A stretch of 6,589 nt of DNA, from the NCBI GenBank assembly GCA_944391275.1, contig CALXSZ010000148.1, positions 1 to 6,589 on the forward strand, read 5' to 3'. Positions 1 to 3,913 of the stretch are shown here, piece by piece. Positions within the stretch are counted from its first letter, which is position 1. Every line of letters begins with the position of its first letter. The notes under the pieces are model-generated. The model searched no databases. It was not told the DNA's origin and saw nothing but the letters and a program-made list of their open reading frames with translations. Made by a program: the position numbers and the translations under genes. Origin of the DNA: an uncultured Syntrophomonadaceae bacterium (GTDB lineage Bacteria; Bacillota; Syntrophomonadia; Syntrophomonadales; Syntrophomonadaceae).

Positions 1-8
1 TAAACAAG

Positions 9-41
9 AACGCCCATGTAGCATGAAGTTACATGGGCGTT
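9..41 (-). terminator. Hairpin, probable terminator downstream of the Nim-like gene
   Basis: A perfect 12-bp inverted repeat (AACGCCCATGTA at 9-20 against TACATGGGCGTT at 30-41) encloses a 9-base loop. Read on the minus strand it is followed by a T-rich tail (TTCTTGTTTA), which fits an intrinsic terminator for transcripts coming from the right. On the plus strand the tail is poor (TTGAATACC), so termination there is less likely. It lies about 200 bases beyond the stop of the gene at 239-730 and just beyond the stop of the possible coding remnant at 71-205. The T tract is interrupted, so an ordinary structured element is an alternative. Confidence 0.55.
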
Positions 42-70
42 TGAATACCCCCCCTTGAGCGTATCCATTA

Positions 71-205
71 CTACAACCGCACAAATTGGGCTGCGACGTT
101 CTCTAAAATCCTCTCTATCTGATGAACGACTACAGTTTCTTGCAACTTTGCTCGATCCCCAACAACCCCCAGCTTTTTCGTAACGCTAAATACTACAGGC
201 TCAAG
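71..205 (-). pseudogene. Possible C-terminal remnant of an unidentified protein
   Basis: Between the Nim-like gene and the hairpin at 9-41, one minus-strand frame is open for 44 codons, from just after a TGA at 206-208 to a TAG at 71-73. It has no ATG. Its translation looks protein-like rather than random: it contains KKLGVVGDRAK followed by a helical stretch HQIERILENVAAQF, with few rare residues and alternating hydrophobic positions. It ends about 30 bases before the hairpin, as the end of a real gene would. It happens to share the reading frame of the upstream Nim-like gene, separated by that gene's TAA and the TGA. I do not recognise the family. It could be the tail of a decayed gene or an open frame by chance; 44 codons is not statistically striking. 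Confidence 0.28.
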
Positions 206-238
206 TCATCCACCGGCAGAGTGAGCGGGTCCCCTCTT

Positions 239-730
239 TTACTTTCGATTCCGGATCAATTCAATCGCTTCTTTTCCCGTTATTTGTTCAATGCTCATTT
301 CCAACACGCAAAGAGATTTCCATTCTCGCTCTATTGCATGATCCCGTCGGACAGCCGAATCATTCGGCGCATATTTGACGGCTAATTTTTCCATTGCACT
401 CCGTTTTTTCCGCTCATCGGTTACGATCTGTATTCGTCCAAAGACAATCACGCTCCGAAAATAGGTCGTGTATTCTTCCGGAACCACCAAATCTTGATCA
501 ACGACACAAAACGATGCTTTTGGGGTCCTTTGAATAGCATCTAATTTATGCCCGCTTTTTGCGCTATGAAAATAGATTTTTTCTCCGTCATATACATAGC
601 TGAGCGGAACGGCATATGGGTACTCATCGTCGCCCAATAAAGCCAAGACCCCACATGTTCCCTTGTGCAAAACATCGGCACTTTCCTGTGGCGATAACGC
701 CTGTTTTTTTCTTCTCATTGCTCGAAACAT
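239..730 (-). CDS. Pyridoxamine 5'-phosphate oxidase family protein (Nim-like, FMN-binding split barrel)
   Basis: Encodes 163 residues, the usual size for the NimA-like branch of the PNPOx family. These cytoplasmic proteins bind FMN in a split barrel; some Nim members reduce 5-nitroimidazoles, but most chromosomal homologues in anaerobes have no proven substrate. Seen here: an N-terminal MRRKKQ segment, then GTCGVLALLGDDEYPYAVPLSYVYDG (split over residues 24-49), the YFHSAKSGHKLD segment (residues 53-64) matching the Nim signature with its conserved His, the VVPEEYTTYFRSVIVFGR segment (82-99), and a C-terminal ITGKEAIELI (150-159). The start at 728-730 is favoured because a perfect AGGAGG lies 9 bases upstream; the next ATG (716-718) is too far from it. 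Single gene, not joined to the importer operon, from which 427 bases separate it. Specific activity cannot be told from sequence, so no gene symbol is given. Confidence 0.9.
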   Translation of the reverse strand: MFRAMRRKKQALSPQESADVLHKGTCGVLALLGDDEYPYAVPLSYVYDGEKIYFHSAKSGHKLDAIQRTPKASFCVVDQDLVVPEEYTTYFRSVIVFGRIQIVTDERKKRSAMEKLAVKYAPNDSAVRRDHAIEREWKSLCVLEMSIEQITGKEAIELIRNRK

Positions 731-739
731 CCTAATCTC

Positions 740-745
740 CCTCCT
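740..745 (-). promoter_or_regulatory. Ribosome binding site of the Nim-like gene
   Basis: A perfect AGGAGG on the minus strand sits 9 bases before the ATG at 728-730. It decides between the two possible ATG starts of this gene (728-730 and 716-718) in favour of the first. Confidence 0.8.
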
Positions 746-768
746 ATAAAAAGCAAAAATTCTGTTTC

Positions 769-801
769 GTATAAAATATCATACCTTTGCTTAAAAAGCA
801 A
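769..801 (-). promoter_or_regulatory. Probable promoter region of the Nim-like gene with a dyad
   Basis: On the minus strand, TTGCTT (801-796) lies 17 bases before TATTTT (778-773), a weak -35/-10 pair. A better -10 match, TATGAT (783-778), has no good -35 partner. The -35 candidate is half of a perfect dyad, TTGCTT-AAA-AAGCAA on the plus strand (787-801). A second, imperfect dyad, GTATAAAATATCATAC (769-784, 6 of 8 pairs), covers the -10 region. Placement just upstream of the RBS supports a promoter; a repressor site is only an inference. Confidence 0.35.
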
Positions 802-844
802 TATTTCTCTGTTCCAGACGCATCCTCGGCGATCAAGCATTTGA

Positions 845-890
<46 letters not shown>

Positions 891-1024
891 CAACCCAAGC
901 GCAACCAAATTCGTCTTTCCGCCGCGATCATGTGTGGGAAAGAAAAAGGGGATTGTCTGCAAAAAGCAACATGCAAAAACTTTTTAAAAAGGGAATTTTT
1001 CTTTTGCAACGGCTCCGTTCATAC

Positions 1025-1063
1025 GGCGGCGCTCCCCGCCTGACGTTTTCTGCCGCCTCAGGC
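1025..1063. other. GC-rich patch with two interleaved 6-bp stems
   Basis: On the plus strand, GGCGGC (1025-1030) can pair with GCCGCC (1052-1057), and GCCTGA (1038-1043) can pair with TCAGGC (1058-1063). The two stems interleave, so they form either a pseudoknot or two mutually exclusive hairpins. The same geometry exists on the minus strand. The pattern rests partly on a near-direct repeat CCGCCT(G/C)A at 1036-1043 and 1053-1060. The patch stands out as GC-rich in AT-rich surroundings. Plus-strand sequence after it is pyrimidine-rich (TTCTCTTTTCCTT), so a plus-strand terminator is another reading. No known RNA family is recognised. Confidence 0.4.
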
Positions 1064-1080
1064 TTCTCTTTTCCTTACCT

Positions 1081-1131
1081 GATCTATGAAAAAAACTAAT
1101 CTATGAAACAAACCGATCTATGAAAAAAGTG
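1081..1131. repeat. 17-base tandem repeat, three copies
   Basis: Three contiguous 17-base units begin at 1081, 1098 and 1115, sharing the core (G/A)ATCTATGAAA; the middle unit is AATCTATGAAACAAACC. On the minus strand, each unit supplies a T-run followed by CATAGAT, so the repeat gives several successive T-tracts just beyond the putative terminator stem of the importer operon. Conservation between copies is about 13 of 17 positions, suggesting a local duplication rather than a recent slippage event. Confidence 0.85.
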
Positions 1132-1167
1132 GAATCCCCGCAACTTCTCAAAACATTTTATCGGGGA
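1122..1167 (-). terminator. Weak putative terminator of the importer operon, overlapping the stop codon
   Basis: On the minus strand TCCCCG (1167-1162) can pair with CGGGGA (1140-1135) across a 21-base loop, followed after a few bases by TTTTTT (1127-1122) from the adjacent repeat. The stem straddles the TAA of the permease gene (1158-1160). The short stem, long loop and 7-base gap to the T-run make it a weak candidate, but nothing better lies at the end of the operon. Confidence 0.35.
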
Positions 1168-1916
1168 GATTGCTGCCAGCGACAAGTGATCTTTTCCAAT
1201 TGATCCACCATAAAAAAGAAGAAAAATCCGCATAAACTCAGCAAGAAAATTCCGGCATACATCTCCGGATAATTCATGCGCATCCAGGCGTCCATGATAA
1301 AATAGCCAATTCCATAACTTGTCCCATAGGTTTCCGTAAAAAACAAAATGGAAATCGCTGTTCCCAATCCCAGGCGAATCGCTGTCAAAAGAGACGGCAA
1401 AGAAGCTGGAAAAACAATTTCCCGGAAAATTTGCCAAGGGTTCGCTCCCAGCGCTCGGAGAAGATAGAAATTTTCGGTGGGAAGGCTTTGCACCGCATCC
1501 CGAACGGTCAAAATGATTTGAAAAATCACAATCAGGACAATCATAAGGGTTTTAGACAAAAGTCCCAGTCCGCAAAGCAACATGACAGCCGGTAGCAGCG
1601 CCACTTTCGGAATGGGGTACGTAAAATATAATAGCGGGGAAAGGATCCAATTGAATTTAGGAAACATGCCCATTAAATACCCCATAACAGCTCCTACAAG
1701 AGCCGCTATACCCATCCCCAGAAGCACGCGTCCACAGCTATACCCCAGATGAATCTTGAGATCGTCCGGAAAAATTTGAATCATTTTGGGAATCACAATT
1801 TCTGGAGGCGGGAGAATCGGAAGGCCAATTAGGACAGACGCTCCCTTCCAAAGCAGCAGAAGAAAAATAAACGTCCCAAAAATTTCGATCCCGGAAGGAT
1901 GTTTGATCTTTTTCAT
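1158..1916 (-). CDS. ABC importer permease (SsuC/ThiX/TauC-like)
   Basis: Encodes 252 residues, typical of single permease subunits of nitrate/sulfonate/taurine/thiamine-precursor importers (BPD_transp_1 family). It forms the membrane channel for the ligand delivered by the lipoprotein encoded at 2656-3618. Hydrophobic segments are visible at about 11-30, 62-84, 90-118, 121-138, 180-195 and 221-237. The EAA-type cytoplasmic loop that contacts the ATPase is at about 153-173, with LRALGANPWQIFREIVFP. The N-terminus MKKIKHPSGIEIF and the segment LPPPEIV (35-41) are usual for the family. The frame is open further upstream, to an ATG at 2127-2129, but the ATG at 1914-1916 is chosen: it overlaps the ATPase stop by 4 bases (ATGA), has GAGG 7 bases upstream, and gives the family length. 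Substrate unknown. Confidence 0.9.
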   Translation of the reverse strand: MKKIKHPSGIEIFGTFIFLLLLWKGASVLIGLPILPPPEIVIPKMIQIFPDDLKIHLGYSCGRVLLGMGIAALVGAVMGYLMGMFPKFNWILSPLLYFTYPIPKVALLPAVMLLCGLGLLSKTLMIVLIVIFQIILTVRDAVQSLPTENFYLLRALGANPWQIFREIVFPASLPSLLTAIRLGLGTAISILFFTETYGTSYGIGYFIMDAWMRMNYPEMYAGIFLLSLCGFFFFFMVDQLEKITCRWQQSPR

Positions 1917-2659
1917 ATAGATTCCTCTTTGAGTTTTTCCCGTAATTGTTGCGTCCATTGCCAAATGGTTTGAGGTTCCTCCTCGCGGGGGAGTAGAAAA
2001 CAGGGATTCTCCAGCATTTCCAACGTTTGACGCGGCGCCGATCGGAACAGCAGAATCGTTTGCCCCAGATAAACCGCCTCTTCCATACTGTGCGTAACAA
2101 ACAGCGTCGTCGTGGGGTTTTTTTGCCACAGTTCAAGAAAAAGCGTTTGAAGTTCGTCCCGCGCGAATGCATCCAGCGCCGAAAACGGTTCATCCAATAG
2201 CAATATGTCCGGTTTCAGCAAAAAGACCCGGGCTATCGCCGCGCGTTGACGCTGCCCGCCGGATAGTTCGTGCGGATAGCGTTTCAAAAGCGGTTTCAAT
2301 TTTAGCACATCCAATAAATCTGAAAAAAAAGCCGCATCATACGGCCTCTTTTTCACCCGGCAAGCGAGAAGAATATTTTCCTGCACCGTCTGCCAGGCAA
2401 GTAGACTATCGTTTTGCAGGACCAAGCCGATCAGGTGATTTTTCGGCGAAAGCGTTTCGCCCCTAAAAGTGATCGTGCCTTTAACCGGCGGAATCAATCC
2501 GCATAGGGTTTTTAACAACGTGGATTTTCCACATCCGGACGGCCCAATCAACGTATAAATACCGCCTTCACAAAGCGATAAAGAAAGATCTTCAAGAACC
2601 GGGATTTTTTGTTTTCCCAACGTATACTCCACCGAAAGATGAGAAATTTCAAGCATCAT
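1913..2659 (-). CDS. ABC importer ATPase (SsuB/TauB-like)
   Basis: Encodes 248 residues, the normal size for the ATP-hydrolysing subunit of this importer class; it works at the inner face of the membrane, normally as a homodimer. All ABC motifs are intact: Walker A GPSGCGKST (39-47), Q-loop Gln82, signature LSGGQRQR (132-139), Walker B ILLLDE (152-157), D-loop SALD (160-163) and switch His190. The sequence THSMEEAVYLG after the switch is characteristic of nitrate/sulfonate/taurine-type ATPases. Two ATGs are adjacent (2657-2659 and 2654-2656). The first overlaps the substrate-binding protein stop by 4 bases; GGGAG lies 4 bases before the first and 7 before the second, so either may be used. 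The gene end overlaps the permease start by 4 bases, implying coupled translation and near-equal synthesis. Confidence 0.95.
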   Translation of the reverse strand: MMLEISHLSVEYTLGKQKIPVLEDLSLSLCEGGIYTLIGPSGCGKSTLLKTLCGLIPPVKGTITFRGETLSPKNHLIGLVLQNDSLLAWQTVQENILLACRVKKRPYDAAFFSDLLDVLKLKPLLKRYPHELSGGQRQRAAIARVFLLKPDILLLDEPFSALDAFARDELQTLFLELWQKNPTTTLFVTHSMEEAVYLGQTILLFRSAPRQTLEMLENPCFLLPREEEPQTIWQWTQQLREKLKEESI

Positions 2660-3618
2660 TCCGCTCCCGCCGTGAAAACGCTCACGGAAACATCCTCAAA
2701 AGATAATTCGTCGGCTATCAATTGGCGTTGGAGCATCCACTCGGTTACATGCGCAAAAATATCCGGTGAAGGCAGGTGCGCCGGCTGATACTCGGGCAGG
2801 ACGAATTCGCCCTGAAGACTTTCCGGGAAACCCAACGTTTCGATCAAAAAGGCGTCGTAGGTTCCCGTCTCCGATCGGTTTAAATCCTCTACCGCCCGGT
2901 TATAGGCCGTAAAAAAGGCTTGAACGGCGTCCGATTTTTCTTCCAGCGCCTGTGTCGTAAAGGCAAGCACCCCGGCTTTTTCGCCTAATTGCTGAACGTC
3001 CCCCAAATAAACCGCGCCTCCTTTTAAGGCAATCTCAGCAAACGGCTGAGGTAAAATAGCCGCGTCCAATTGCCCGTTTTGCAGCATCTCTAAGCGTGTC
3101 GGCAATTGCGGAACAGCCGTTTTAGTAACGGACTCTGGGGAAATATCCGCCTGAAGCAGCATCTGATCCAACGAATATTCCATGACGGTATTGGTAGAAA
3201 GCCCCACTTCTTTGCCAACCAGGTCCTGTATGCTGGATAACGAAGCATCCGGCCGACCTAAAAGAAAAATATTCCCGTCGGTTTGAGCCGCTATCCGCAG
3301 AGGAACTCCGCCCGATTGGGCAAAAGCCACCGCAATCATGTCGGTAACGACCCCGTCTAACTGACGACCCTGAAGCGCGCTGTCGCGATCACGGGCGCTT
3401 TTAAAAATCTCCAATTGAATGTCCATACCCGTTTGGTCAAAATACCCGTTTTTTTCAGCAATCACCAGCGGGATGGATTCAACATCTGGTAAAATCCCAA
3501 TGACCAAAGGCGATTCTTCCTCCGCCGAGGACGTTGGAGCCGATTGGCAGCCGACCAAACTAAAAAAAATCAAACAAAAACTCATCATCCACAAAATACG
3601 ATGCTTCCGATACAACAT
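2656..3618 (-). CDS. ABC importer substrate-binding lipoprotein (NMT1/SsuA-like)
   Basis: Encodes 320 residues. The N-terminus has basic residues (RKHR), a hydrophobic stretch and a lipobox SLVGC, so the signal peptide should be cut before Cys24 and the protein anchored by lipid on the outer face of the membrane. A polar Ser/Glu-rich linker follows, then the two-lobed periplasmic-binding fold: LVIGILPDVESIPLVIAEK opens the first lobe, AEKNGYFDQTGMDIQ (54-68) is the typical helix-strand of the NMT1/SsuA family, and LDGVVTDMIAV (87-97) forms part of the ligand cleft. The frame is open to an ATG at 3667-3669, but that lies upstream of the likely transcription start. The ATG at 3616-3618 has GGGAG 6 bases upstream and gives a proper signal peptide. 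Candidate ligands of the family include sulfonates, nitrate and thiamine precursors; the sequence does not decide. Confidence 0.9.
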   Translation of the reverse strand: MLYRKHRILWMMSFCLIFFSLVGCQSAPTSSAEEESPLVIGILPDVESIPLVIAEKNGYFDQTGMDIQLEIFKSARDRDSALQGRQLDGVVTDMIAVAFAQSGGVPLRIAAQTDGNIFLLGRPDASLSSIQDLVGKEVGLSTNTVMEYSLDQMLLQADISPESVTKTAVPQLPTRLEMLQNGQLDAAILPQPFAEIALKGGAVYLGDVQQLGEKAGVLAFTTQALEEKSDAVQAFFTAYNRAVEDLNRSETGTYDAFLIETLGFPESLQGEFVLPEYQPAHLPSPDIFAHVTEWMLQRQLIADELSFEDVSVSVFTAGAE

Positions 3619-3624
3619 AAAAAA

Positions 3625-3629
3625 CTCCC
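3625..3629 (-). promoter_or_regulatory. Ribosome binding site of the substrate-binding protein gene
   Basis: GGGAG (within AAGGGAG on the minus strand) precedes the ATG at 3616-3618 by six T residues. It supports this start over the upstream in-frame ATG at 3667-3669, which would sit before the promoter -10 element. Confidence 0.75.
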
Positions 3630-3642
3630 TTAAACGAATATT

Positions 3643-3678
3643 GGAATAATTTATTATACCACATTTCACCCGATGAAA
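3643..3678 (-). promoter_or_regulatory. Extended -10 promoter of the importer operon with two overlapping dyads
   Basis: On the minus strand a perfect TATAAT (3658-3653) is preceded by TGG, giving an extended -10 element; no good -35 lies 16-18 bases further upstream. Transcription would begin near 3646, leaving a leader of about 28 bases before the ATG. Two dyads sit here: GGAATAATTTATTATACC (3643-3660 on the plus strand, 7 of 9 pairs) covers the -10 and start point, and TTTCA-N5-TGAAA (3664-3678, perfect 5-base arms) fills the region just upstream. Such placement suggests control by a DNA-binding regulator, but the regulator is not encoded in the window and the sites match no operator I can name. 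Confidence 0.6.
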
Positions 3679-3809
3679 GCCATCCCTGCCAAAATCCGCT
3701 CCTACAAAAAGTCTAGGTCATATTCTATTTGTCTTTTCCTCTCATCCGTTTAAAACGCCCATGCAAAATTTCCATCTTCCGTTGTGTTCTTTCCTTTTTC
3801 CGAACCTAA

Positions 3810-3851
3810 AAAAATCCCCAGAGAGCGTCTCCTCGCTCTCTGGGGATTTTT
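3810..3851. terminator. Strong bidirectional terminator after the PFOR gene
   Basis: A perfect 18-bp stem (3810-3827 with 3834-3851) closes a 6-base loop; the core is ATCCCCAGAGAGCG. The stem is flanked by A5 on one side and T5 on the other, so it has a T-run in either direction. It starts 62 bases after the PFOR stop and separates that gene from the importer promoter about 130 bases further on. No plus-strand gene that would need it is visible to its left. Confidence 0.93.
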
Positions 3852-3913
3852 GTGGTTCAATGCAATTAATACGGATGGCTCTCAAGGATTCTTTGATGGA
3901 TGAACTTGGCGAT

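Noticed and set aside
122..385. Plus-strand open frame of 87 codons overlapping the end of the Nim-like gene
   Set aside because: Most of it is antisense to a recognised gene and it has no RBS or family resemblance.
970..1010. AT-rich inverted repeat GCAAAA/TTTTGC
   Set aside because: Short AT-rich arms around a long imperfect loop, with no T-run or neighbour that would give it a role.
3754..3763. AACGCCCATG shared with the hairpin arm at 9-18
   Set aside because: Ten bases in common without a matching second arm or context; chance similarity is sufficient.
3660..3809. TPP or other riboswitch ahead of the importer operon
   Set aside because: No thi-box-like or other aptamer core is recognisable, and the likely transcription start at about 3646 leaves only a 28-base leader.
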